From assembly GCA_029262995.1 (NCBI GenBank), contig JAJCYH010000005.1:34948-98947 (forward strand): a stretch of DNA of 64,000 bases. Reading direction: 5' to 3'. The translations under genes and the position numbers were made by a program. The notes beneath the pieces are model-generated. The model was not told the origin of the DNA. It made no database searches and saw only the letters and a program-made list of their open reading frames with translations. Below, in pieces: positions 8,986-16,838 of this stretch. Source of the stretch: Saprospiraceae bacterium. GTDB taxonomy: Bacteria; Bacteroidota; Bacteroidia; Chitinophagales; Saprospiraceae. The first letter of the stretch is position 1; each line of letters starts with the position of its first letter.

Positions 8986-9358
8986 CTATATAGTTTTGAG
9001 CAACTAAGATGAATAAGAATATTAAATAAGAAAACTAATGGTATAATAAAAATAATGAATGACTAATGTAATTTTAAAGATATCCACCACTCTTCCCAGT
9101 CTTAAATCAACAAAAGATCAAAAAGAGGGTGGATACTCTTTTCTTAAAATGTGTCTTTTGCTCGAGCTAAAAAATGGGGAAATAGGAAATTTGCTTTAGC
9201 AATATCAAAAATATCTTAATGTTTGCTATTTTTTATCAGTGCAACCCCTTGAATGGAACTAAGGGTTTACACGGGTTTGTGTGTAGAAATGTAGTATTCT
9301 GAATGCGTTTAGATTTTATATTATCATACATTTGTGACGCTTAAATAAAATATATATT
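8986..9358. other. Intergenic region between folB and gcdH
   Basis: A divergent gap of 373 bases with no gene. It contains an imperfect inverted repeat, TATCCACCACTCTT at 9081-9094 and AAGAGGGTGGATA at 9123-9135, separated by 28 bases, and a gcdH-proximal -7 box at 9327-9334. Nothing else was recognised. Confidence 0.5.
9327..9334 (+). promoter_or_regulatory. Putative -7 element of gcdH
   Basis: TACATTTG matches TAnnTTTG exactly, 24 bases before the gcdH ATG. No good -33 TTG was found at the usual 19-21 base distance. Confidence 0.4.
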
Positions 9359-10564
9359 ATGGATCATAAAAACCAATCATCAGGTTCAAAAGTAGATAGA
9401 TATCAGCATCATGATTATTACCATATAGATGAACTTTTGAATGAAGATCATTTGTTAGCAAGGGATGCAGTTAGAGAATGGGTTAAATCAGAAGTAAGCC
9501 CAATAATTGAAGATTATTCGGAAAGAGGAGAATGTCCTACACATCTCTTTAAGCAGTTAGCAGAGATTGGTGCCTTTGGGCCAAGCTTGCCTGTACAATA
9601 TGGCGGCGGCGGAATGGATGAAATCGCTTATGGCGTGATCATGCAAGAGCTGGAAAGAGGAGATTCTGGAATACGCTCAATGGCGTCAGTCCAAGGTTCT
9701 TTAGTTATGTATCCAATCTTTAGATTTGGAAGCGAAGAGCAAAGGCTAAAGTACCTACCAAAATTGGGATCCGGAGAATATATTGGTTGTTTTGGTCTTA
9801 CAGAACCAGATCATGGATCCAATCCCAATGGCATGACAACACATTTTAAGGATGATGGAGATCATGTGGTATTAAATGGGTCAAAAATGTGGATCACAAA
9901 CAGCCCATTGGCAGACATTGCAGTAGTATGGGCAAAAAACCCTGAAGGAAAGATACAGGGTTTGATTGTAGAAAAAGGTATGCCTGGATTTTCTGCTCCA
10001 GAGATTCATGGGAAATGGTCTTTACGTGCAAGTATCACTGGGGAATTGGTATTTGAAGATGTAAGAGTTCCAAAATCTAATATTCTTCCTAGTGTTGTAG
10101 GCTTAAAAGGACCGTTATCATGTTTGTCAAAAGCCAGATATGGCATTGCCTGGGGAGCTATTGGTGCGGCTTTAGATTGTTATGACTCAGCACTTAGATA
10201 CAGTTTGGAAAGAATTCAGTTTGGTAAGCCAATAGGACAATTCCAATTGACTCAAAAGAAACTCGCTGAAATGATCACAGAAATCACCAAAGCTCAGCTT
10301 TTAGCCTGGAGACTTGGCAGTTTGGCAAATGGTGGAAAAGCAACACCAGCACAAATTTCTATGGCAAAGCGGAATAATGTATTTATGGCTCTTGAAATAG
10401 CCAGAGAAGCAAGACAAATTCATGGTGGTATGGGAATTACCAATGAGTATCCTTGCATGAGACACATGATGAACCTAGAGACAGTTCTAACCTATGAAGG
10501 TACACATGATATTCATTTGCTGATCACAGGAATGGATGTGACAGGTCTAAATGCTTTTGGATAG
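9359..10564 (+). CDS. gcdH: Glutaryl-CoA dehydrogenase (acyl-CoA dehydrogenase family)
   Basis: A 401-residue FAD enzyme of the acyl-CoA dehydrogenase family. Segments specific to glutaryl-CoA dehydrogenase are present: KWSLRASITGELVFEDVRVP, GPLSCLSKARYGIAWG, QLTQKKLAEMITEIT, and TYEGTHDIH near residue 379, whose Glu is the catalytic base. The FAD and substrate loops CFGLTEPDHGSNP and MWITNSPLADI are intact. It oxidises and decarboxylates glutaryl-CoA to crotonyl-CoA in lysine and tryptophan breakdown. It stands alone here. The family call is firm; the glutaryl specificity rests on these motifs. Confidence 0.9.
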   Translation: MDHKNQSSGSKVDRYQHHDYYHIDELLNEDHLLARDAVREWVKSEVSPIIEDYSERGECPTHLFKQLAEIGAFGPSLPVQYGGGGMDEIAYGVIMQELERGDSGIRSMASVQGSLVMYPIFRFGSEEQRLKYLPKLGSGEYIGCFGLTEPDHGSNPNGMTTHFKDDGDHVVLNGSKMWITNSPLADIAVVWAKNPEGKIQGLIVEKGMPGFSAPEIHGKWSLRASITGELVFEDVRVPKSNILPSVVGLKGPLSCLSKARYGIAWGAIGAALDCYDSALRYSLERIQFGKPIGQFQLTQKKLAEMITEITKAQLLAWRLGSLANGGKATPAQISMAKRNNVFMALEIAREARQIHGGMGITNEYPCMRHMMNLETVLTYEGTHDIHLLITGMDVTGLNAFG

Positions 10565-10581
10565 ACGATGGAATTACAGAT

Positions 10582-11028
10582 CTAATCATTTTCTTTATTT
10601 TCAATGTAAGCCTTGAATTGCTGCATCCATTTATCGACTTGTTTTTTAAATAATTTTGGATAAATAAAGGCAATCAAGTTTACCATGAAACCACTTAGGC
10701 GGTAATAGTCAATTTCTGCTTTGTAAATGGTTTTTCCATTTTTTTCTGAAAATTTAGAAAGCATTGTATTTTCGGTATGTTTATGATCATACTTTGCGTA
10801 AAAATAATCTGGTAGCTTATTGTCTAAAACAGTTTCAGTAATAAGCATTTCTTGTCCTCTCATCAAATATTTCATTTCTGATTTAGAACCCGTTGCCATA
10901 TTGTTTCCGACAATTGTTGTCTTTGAGACAAAGCCATCTTGCCAATATTTTAATTTTTCAGAATCAGAAAATTCTTTGATAACGGAATCCAATGAATCGT
11001 TAATTTCAACTTGACAAGTGAACTTCAT
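10582..11028 (-). CDS. SRPBCC (START-like) family protein
   Basis: A 148-residue cytosolic protein with the SRPBCC pattern: an opening strand and helix (FTCQVEINDSLDSVIKEFSDSEKLKYWQDGF), central beta strands rich in Lys and Glu, and a final amphipathic helix (FKKQVDKWMQQFKAYIENKE). The fold makes a hydrophobic pocket for a lipid-like ligand. It converges on gcdH with an 17-base gap. The ligand and role are unknown. Confidence 0.7.
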   Translation of the reverse strand: MKFTCQVEINDSLDSVIKEFSDSEKLKYWQDGFVSKTTIVGNNMATGSKSEMKYLMRGQEMLITETVLDNKLPDYFYAKYDHKHTENTMLSKFSEKNGKTIYKAEIDYYRLSGFMVNLIAFIYPKLFKKQVDKWMQQFKAYIENKEND

Positions 11029-11206
11029 ATTCTTTGATTTGGGCTATTTTATTAATAGAAGATACATATTTATGGAAAAATTCTGTGAATTAATCGAAAT
11101 TGAAAGAAGAATAAATGAATGCTTTGTACATTGCTGTAACTTATCTCTTTAGAAGGATTTACACTTTACTGTTTTTGGAAATTATTATTAATTAAAAATT
11201 TAACTA

Positions 11207-13954
11207 ATGAAAAAAGTACAATACCTTTTGTTGATTATGTTTTGCTTTGCTTTCGCAAATGTTATAGCCCAGTCTGTTGAATTACCTACAGGCGTTAAGA
11301 AAAATACTTCCGTTGAAGGCATTACCGAATATGAATTAAACAATGGATTGAAGGTTCTCATGTTTCCAGATCAATCCAAGCCAACAATTACTGTTAATGT
11401 TACTTATTTGGTAGGATCAAGACATGAAGCTTACGGAGAAACGGGAATGGCACATCTATTAGAGCATCTTGTATTTAAAGGAACTCCTGACCATCCTGAT
11501 ATTCCTCAAGAACTTACAGAGCATGGTGCTAGACCTAATGGTACAACTTGGTACGATAGGACCAATTATTATGAAACCTTTAGTGCTTCGGATGAAAATC
11601 TTAAATGGGCGCTAGACATGGAATCAGATCGAATGGTAAATTCTTTTATTGCAAAAGAAGATTTAGATAGTGAAATGACAGTAGTAAGAAATGAATTTGA
11701 ATCAGGCGAAAACAGTCCTGTTGGTGTATTGATGAAAAGAACGATGGGTGCTGCTTTTCAATGGCATAATTATGGAAAATCCACTATTGGAGCTCGTGCA
11801 GATCTCGAAAATGTGCCCATAGATAGGTTACAGGCGTTTTATAAAAAATATTATCAACCCGACAATGCAGTGTTGACTATAGCAGGAAAATTTGATGAAG
11901 CGAAGACATTGATGCTTGTCAATGATTATTTTGGTAAAATTCCTCGCCCTGATAGAACATTAATCCCTACTTATACAAAAGAACCTACTCAAGATGGTGA
12001 ACGATTGGTAACTCTGAGGCGAGTTGGTGATGGACAAAATATTTCTGTTGTATATCATACAGCACCAGGACCACATTCTGATTATGCAGCGATATCAGTG
12101 CTTGAAAGCATACTAACCAATGAGCCATCTGGAAGGCTATATAAGGCCTTGGTAGAAACCAAATTGGCTTCTTCGCAATGGGGATTTGCTCCAGGTTTGA
12201 AGGAGGGCGGATTCATCTACCTTAATGCAGATGTACGTAAAGACAATGACATTAATGCTGCTAAAAACGCAATGTTGGAAGCTCTTGATGGAATTACCAG
12301 TACACCTCCTACTAAAGAAGAAGTGGATAGAGCCAAAGCCAATATATTAAAAAACTGGAATCTAGCCTATAATAGTTCAGATCGGATCGGTCTCGCTATG
12401 AGTGAGTTTATTGCTCAAGGAGATTGGAGATTAGGACTATTGTACAGAGATAGAGTTGAGGCAGTTTCTACTGAGGATGTTGTACGTGTTGCTGCCCAAT
12501 ACTTTGTACCATCTAACCGAACAATTGGATTATTCATTCCGGATAAAGACCCTGTAAGAGCTGAAATCCCTGATGCACCTAATGTAAGATCGTTATTAGC
12601 CAATTATCAAGGGAAAGAAGAGATTGCTATTGGTGAAGAATTTGATCCCTCTCCATCCAATATCGATAAAAGAACCACTACGGGACAAACCAATTCTGGT
12701 TTGGAGTATGCTCTTTTGAAAAAAGAAAACAGAGGTGACGGTGTAGTCGCAACAATGACCATGCGTTTTGGTACTCCCAAAACCTTAATGGGTAAAAGTA
12801 CCGCAGCTGGATTTGTAGGCTCACTTTTGGATAAAGGAACAAGCTCTATGACAAGGCAAGAGATCCAAGATAAATGGGACGCTTTAGAGGCTAGAGTCAA
12901 TATCAATGGTGGTTTATCTAGTGGTTCTGTCAGAATAGAAACAACCAATAAAAATTTAGTTGAAGTAATCGATCTTGTAGCAGAAATTTTAAAGGACCCT
13001 GTTTTCAGCCAAGAAGAATTTAATAAATTAAAAGAAGAGCGGTTGTCTCAGATTGAAGAAAGCCTATCAGATCCACAGGCATTGGCTGGAGAGAAATTTG
13101 GAAAGTTACTTAGCCCATATCCTAAAACCGATATACGTTACCAAAAAAGCATGCAAGAGCAAATCGATGATATAAATGCTTTAACTCTCGATGAAGTAAA
13201 AGACTTTTATACAAGATTTTATGGTGCTTCAGATGCAACTTTCTCTGTTGTTGGTGATTTTGATGAAGCAAAGATTAAATCACAAATTGAATCCCATTTT
13301 GGTGGATGGGAAAGCAAGTCTTCCTATGAAAGAATAAGTAACCCTTATATTGAGGTAAAGTCTGCGGATGAAGAGATCAATACACCTGATAAAGCGAATT
13401 CTTTGTTTTTGGCAGGAATGAATATGCCAATCTCTGACAATGGAGAAGATTATGCAGCACTCATGATTGGTAATTATATGCTAGGTGGAGGTTTTTTAAA
13501 CTCAAGACTTGCAACAAGAATCCGTCAGAATGATGGGCTAAGCTATGGTGTAGGTTCTTGGTTTAATGCTTCTTCTTATGAGAAAAGCGGGACTTTTGGT
13601 GCCTATGCAATTTCAGCTCCTGAAAATACTGCTAAAGTGCAAGCAGCACTAAAGGAAGAAATTTTGAAAGTTATTGCAGAAGGCTTTTCACAAGAAGAAC
13701 TTGAAGCTGCAAAATCTGGTTGGTTGCAGTCTCAAAGTGTAAACAGGTCTCAGGACAGATCATTGACAGGCACACTAAACAACAATCTTAGACTAGACCG
13801 AACGATGATGTGGAGTCAGGAATTAGAAGATAGAATTTCTGGGCTGACTGCAGAACAAGTAAATGCTGCATTTAAAAAATACATTCACCCTGATAAAATG
13901 ATTTATGTCAAGGCGGGAGACTTTGAAAAAGTAAAAGATATGATTAAACCTTAA
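11207..13954 (+). CDS. M16 family zinc metallopeptidase (pitrilysin type), two-domain
   Basis: A 915-residue exported peptidase. After a signal peptide (1-22, ending NVIAQ) comes the M16 domain with the inverted zinc motif HLLEH at residues 83-87 and the downstream Glu in VRNEFESGEN. A second M16 module (about residues 495-910) has no HxxEH and presumably closes the clamp without its own zinc. Known members cut oligopeptides inside a clam-shaped chamber; with the signal peptide this one should act in the periplasm. It is monocistronic and ends in a strong terminator. Confidence 0.9.
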   Translation: MKKVQYLLLIMFCFAFANVIAQSVELPTGVKKNTSVEGITEYELNNGLKVLMFPDQSKPTITVNVTYLVGSRHEAYGETGMAHLLEHLVFKGTPDHPDIPQELTEHGARPNGTTWYDRTNYYETFSASDENLKWALDMESDRMVNSFIAKEDLDSEMTVVRNEFESGENSPVGVLMKRTMGAAFQWHNYGKSTIGARADLENVPIDRLQAFYKKYYQPDNAVLTIAGKFDEAKTLMLVNDYFGKIPRPDRTLIPTYTKEPTQDGERLVTLRRVGDGQNISVVYHTAPGPHSDYAAISVLESILTNEPSGRLYKALVETKLASSQWGFAPGLKEGGFIYLNADVRKDNDINAAKNAMLEALDGITSTPPTKEEVDRAKANILKNWNLAYNSSDRIGLAMSEFIAQGDWRLGLLYRDRVEAVSTEDVVRVAAQYFVPSNRTIGLFIPDKDPVRAEIPDAPNVRSLLANYQGKEEIAIGEEFDPSPSNIDKRTTTGQTNSGLEYALLKKENRGDGVVATMTMRFGTPKTLMGKSTAAGFVGSLLDKGTSSMTRQEIQDKWDALEARVNINGGLSSGSVRIETTNKNLVEVIDLVAEILKDPVFSQEEFNKLKEERLSQIEESLSDPQALAGEKFGKLLSPYPKTDIRYQKSMQEQIDDINALTLDEVKDFYTRFYGASDATFSVVGDFDEAKIKSQIESHFGGWESKSSYERISNPYIEVKSADEEINTPDKANSLFLAGMNMPISDNGEDYAALMIGNYMLGGGFLNSRLATRIRQNDGLSYGVGSWFNASSYEKSGTFGAYAISAPENTAKVQAALKEEILKVIAEGFSQEELEAAKSGWLQSQSVNRSQDRSLTGTLNNNLRLDRTMMWSQELEDRISGLTAEQVNAAFKKYIHPDKMIYVKAGDFEKVKDMIKP

Positions 13955-13963
13955 TAAAATGAA

Positions 13964-13995
13964 AAGCCTCTTCGATTGTCTGAAGAGGCTTTTTT
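13964..13995 (+). terminator. Bidirectional terminator between peptidase and repeat lipoprotein
   Basis: AAGCCTCTTC and GAAGAGGCTT form a perfect 10-bp stem around an 8-base loop, followed by T's on the plus strand and TTTT on the minus strand. It separates two convergent genes. Confidence 0.9.
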
Positions 13996-14014
13996 ATTTA
14001 ATCAGAAATTAAGT

Positions 14015-14671
14015 CTAATCTCTACAGTCTTTTTTTGCTTGTTTCAAATCTTCCTTACTTGCTATTTCTTGTGTTGTTCCGTCTTCATATTCTATGGTAA
14101 TCGGGAAGTCAAGTGTAGGTCTTTGGGCGGAATCTGGGTGATTAGCTTTCCATTCTCTTAGAGACTGCTTTAACTCTATTCTATTATTTACATCAAGAGT
14201 TGTACCATCTGGTAGACTAAGACTTATAGGGTATTGAACCTTAAAGCAAGGTCTAAAATGTCTCGGTCGTGGAGGAAAGTCACTTCTGCATTCACGCAAT
14301 TGAACTTTTAGTTCGTCCTTATCTGCAACAGAAACTACACTTCCATCTTCCGTTATAATTTCAACAGGAAATACAACATGTGGTCTTCCATCGACATTAG
14401 GATTGGCTTCTTTCCAGGCTTGTAATTGTTCTTTTCCGTCTTCAAATGAGCTGATTTCAATGACGTTTCCATCAGGTAATTCAAGATTTAATGGAAAGAC
14501 CAATTCAAAGCATCCGTGCACTCCTGCATTGAGATTCTTCTGCATTTCATAGCTTTCTGTAAATCCATAGTTTTCAACTTGTACGTCAGAATCTTCTTTA
14601 CTGCAAGAACTGATCATAATTCCAAGGCATAAAAGTGCTAGAACTTTTATTTTAATCTGATTATTCAACAT
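14015..14671 (-). CDS. Lipoprotein with four internal repeats (A-B-A-B), next to an ECF sigma locus
   Basis: A 218-residue protein of unknown function. A lipobox (IMISSC, Cys 23) makes it a lipoprotein. Four units follow. Units 1 and 3 begin with Cys (CFELVFPLNLELPDG, CFKVQYPISLSLPDG) and end in Trp-rich helices (QAWKEANP, REWKANHP). Units 2 and 4 begin HVVFPVEIITEDG and TLDFPITIEYEDG and end in Cys (LRECRSD, KKDCRD). So the protein is a duplicated pair, each pair with an N-terminal and a C-terminal Cys that could form a disulfide. It is divergent from the sigma factor operon, so it may be part of that system. I do not recognise a characterised homologue. Confidence 0.75.
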   Translation of the reverse strand: MLNNQIKIKVLALLCLGIMISSCSKEDSDVQVENYGFTESYEMQKNLNAGVHGCFELVFPLNLELPDGNVIEISSFEDGKEQLQAWKEANPNVDGRPHVVFPVEIITEDGSVVSVADKDELKVQLRECRSDFPPRPRHFRPCFKVQYPISLSLPDGTTLDVNNRIELKQSLREWKANHPDSAQRPTLDFPITIEYEDGTTQEIASKEDLKQAKKDCRD

Positions 14672-14784
14672 AGTATTAAATTTTAGTTTTACAATTAAAT
14701 TACACCTATAGAAGAAATATATTTATCCTTTGTACTCGTTTAAACTGAAAAATATTTTTTTAGTCTTAAATATAAATTAAAATT

Positions 14785-15330
14785 CTGACAGAAATTACAG
14801 ACATAGAGCTATGGAAGCGATTTAAAAAAGGCGATCGCGATGTTTTTGAATTCATCTATAATCGTGAATATGAAGCCTTGATTGGTTATTCACGAGCCTA
14901 TCTTAATGATATTGAAATTATTGAAGATGCTATTCATGATCTATTTGTATATCTATGGAACAAAAAGGAACGATTATCTGATGTAGATAGAATTAAACCC
15001 TATTTGTTCGTTTCTCTCCGACATATCCTACTTAAGGTATTAAAAAACCAAAAGACTCAAGAACAATTAGAAGAACAAAGCGGTTTTTTTGAAAAGGAAT
15101 CTTCAATAGAAGACAAGTGGATTCAAGAGGATTTTAATACAGAGGTACAGGGTAAACTTAAAGAGGGGTTTGCAAATCTAAGCAGTCGACAAAAACAGGC
15201 TGTTTACCTCAGATATTATGAAACCATGGAATACGAAGAAATATGTACAGTGATGGAAATCAATTATCAATCTGTACGAAATCTTATAAGCAAGGGCATT
15301 AAAGCCTTGGGAAAGCATTTAAAAAATTAA
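14785..15330 (+). CDS. ECF sigma factor (FecI-like), non-canonical start
   Basis: A sigma-70 family factor. Region 2 is LWKRFKKGDRDVFEFIYNREYEALIGYSRAYLN...AIHDLFVYLW and region 4 is LSSRQKQAVYLRYYETMEYEEICTVMEINYQSVRNLISKGIKALGKHL. Homology begins upstream of the TTG at 14878, at ELWKRF (14806), and the frame is closed by TAA at 14773-14775. There is no ATG, GTG or TTG between that stop and the start of homology, so translation probably begins at CTG 14785 (giving 181 residues) or at an ATT (14776 or 14782). It heads the sigma, HELGH-lipoprotein, FecR and receptor operon. Confidence 0.75.
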   Translation: MTEITDIELWKRFKKGDRDVFEFIYNREYEALIGYSRAYLNDIEIIEDAIHDLFVYLWNKKERLSDVDRIKPYLFVSLRHILLKVLKNQKTQEQLEEQSGFFEKESSIEDKWIQEDFNTEVQGKLKEGFANLSSRQKQAVYLRYYETMEYEEICTVMEINYQSVRNLISKGIKALGKHLKN

Positions 15331-15394
15331 ATCTGATGTATATATGAGTACATTATCTAAAATACAGTCTTATAAAGGTGAAATAGTTACTAAG

Positions 15395-15853
15395 ATGAAG
15401 CAATTGCTTATTCTACTTCTTGGAATGCTCTTCTTTTATTCCTGTGCAAAAGAAGATTTGGTAGAGACAGATCCAGAATTGCAACCATATTTTGAACTGT
15501 TTGCAGAAGAAGCAACAATGAGAGGCTTTTTTGTTGATTATGATGTAGAACGAATTGAAGGTTTACTCCAGGATATTCCAAGTACCAATGTACAAGGGCA
15601 ATGTTTCCAAAATGAAAGGAAACCAAAGAAAGTAATTATAGATATAAACTACTGGAACAATGCTTCGAAATTGGAAAAGGAGTTTATAGTATTTCATGAA
15701 TTGGGACATTGTTTTCTCAATAGGGATCATCTGGATGATGCATTAGCAGATGGTACATGTGTTAGTATAATGCATAGCAATCCAGGTGTTTGTTTTTTTG
15801 AGTTGAAAGCGGATAATAGAGATGAATATCTTGATGAACTTTTTTCCAATTAA
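15395..15853 (+). CDS. Lipoprotein with HELGH putative zinc protease motif
   Basis: A 152-residue lipoprotein if begun at the ATG 15395, which gives a clean signal (KQLLILLLGMLFFYSC, Cys 17). An ATG at 15344 would put 17 polar residues in front and is less likely. It carries EFIVFHELGHCFLNRDH (His 101, Glu 102, His 105, possible third ligand His 112) and then SIMHS, which resembles a Met-turn, so a metzincin-like zinc peptidase is possible. It lies between an ECF sigma gene and its FecR gene. A role in cleaving or loading the signal chain is inference. No precise family recognised. Confidence 0.65.
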   Translation: MKQLLILLLGMLFFYSCAKEDLVETDPELQPYFELFAEEATMRGFFVDYDVERIEGLLQDIPSTNVQGQCFQNERKPKKVIIDINYWNNASKLEKEFIVFHELGHCFLNRDHLDDALADGTCVSIMHSNPGVCFFELKADNRDEYLDELFSN

Positions 15854-15865
15854 TTTAATAATAGC

Positions 15866-16834
15866 ATGTCATTCGAGCATTTAGACCAGAATAATGAGTT
15901 CCTTGAAAATCTTGATTTTATCAAGTGGGTAAACTCTGGTTTTGTATATCAAAACGAATACTGGCAAGAAATAAAAGCTGAATTAATTGATAAAAGCTCG
16001 TTTGATAATGCAATCTCTATAATCGAAGGATTCAGTTTTGCGAAAGCTAAATCCACTTCAGAAGATAGGAAAGAGAAGTTGATAAATAGAATAAATCAGA
16101 CCATTGACTCTGATGTTATTAAGTCCAATAAACCCAAACTTATCTCTTTGCGATTGTTTGCTGCAGTAGCAGCTACTTTAATATTATTGGTATCATCTTT
16201 TTGGTTTTTTGATAATACGCTTTCTGTAAAAACAGAATTTGCGGAAAGTGAAAAAATTAAATTGCCTGACCTTTCATTTGTGCAATTAAATGTTGCATCT
16301 AAAGTGCAGTATAAAAAAAGAAACTTCAATAAAAACAGACTGGTTAAGCTTGAAGGTGAAGCTTTTTTCCAAGTAGAAAAGGGTGAGTCTTTCATTGTTG
16401 AATCTTCAAATGGAACAGTTGAAGTTCTTGGCACATCATTTAATGTTTATTCAAGAAATCAAGTTATGGAAGTTGTCTGTCATACTGGGAAAGTAATGGT
16501 TAAGCCCAAAGACAAGAAATCTCAAGCTATTTTAACCAAGGGTATGTCATGTCGCATTGAGAATGGAGTATTAACATTAGGTGTGAGTAATACTGATGGA
16601 AATTGGACCTCGGGAATGTATAATTATAAAAATGCTTCTCTTGGTCGTGTGCTGGATGATATTGAAAGACAATATGACATATCAATAGTAAGTCCAGCAG
16701 AAATCAAATCTTTGAATTACACTGGTTTTTTTGAGTCGGACCATTTGGATGAAGCATTGCAATCTGTATTATGGCCACTACAATTAAAATATGAAATGAC
16801 AGGCGATTCAGAGATTTCTATTTCAAAAAACTAG
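15866..16834 (+). CDS. FecR-family anti-sigma factor / signal transducer
   Basis: A 322-residue inner-membrane protein: cytosolic part (1-93), one membrane helix (about 95-116, LFAAVAATLILLVSSFWFF), then the periplasmic FecR domain with VQLNVASKVQYKKR, LEGEAFFQVEKGESFIVESSNGTVEVLGTSFNVYSR and a C-terminal DUF4974-like segment (YNYKNASLGRVLDDIERQYDISI). In known systems FecR holds the sigma factor and releases it when the receptor binds ligand. It follows the HELGH gene by 12 bases and ends 4 bases before the receptor. Confidence 0.88.
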   Translation: MSFEHLDQNNEFLENLDFIKWVNSGFVYQNEYWQEIKAELIDKSSFDNAISIIEGFSFAKAKSTSEDRKEKLINRINQTIDSDVIKSNKPKLISLRLFAAVAATLILLVSSFWFFDNTLSVKTEFAESEKIKLPDLSFVQLNVASKVQYKKRNFNKNRLVKLEGEAFFQVEKGESFIVESSNGTVEVLGTSFNVYSRNQVMEVVCHTGKVMVKPKDKKSQAILTKGMSCRIENGVLTLGVSNTDGNWTSGMYNYKNASLGRVLDDIERQYDISIVSPAEIKSLNYTGFFESDHLDEALQSVLWPLQLKYEMTGDSEISISKN

Positions 16835-16838
16835 GCAT

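Noticed and set aside
11207..13954. Minus-strand frames inside the M16 peptidase gene
   Set aside because: They lie wholly within a strongly supported gene and have no family features.
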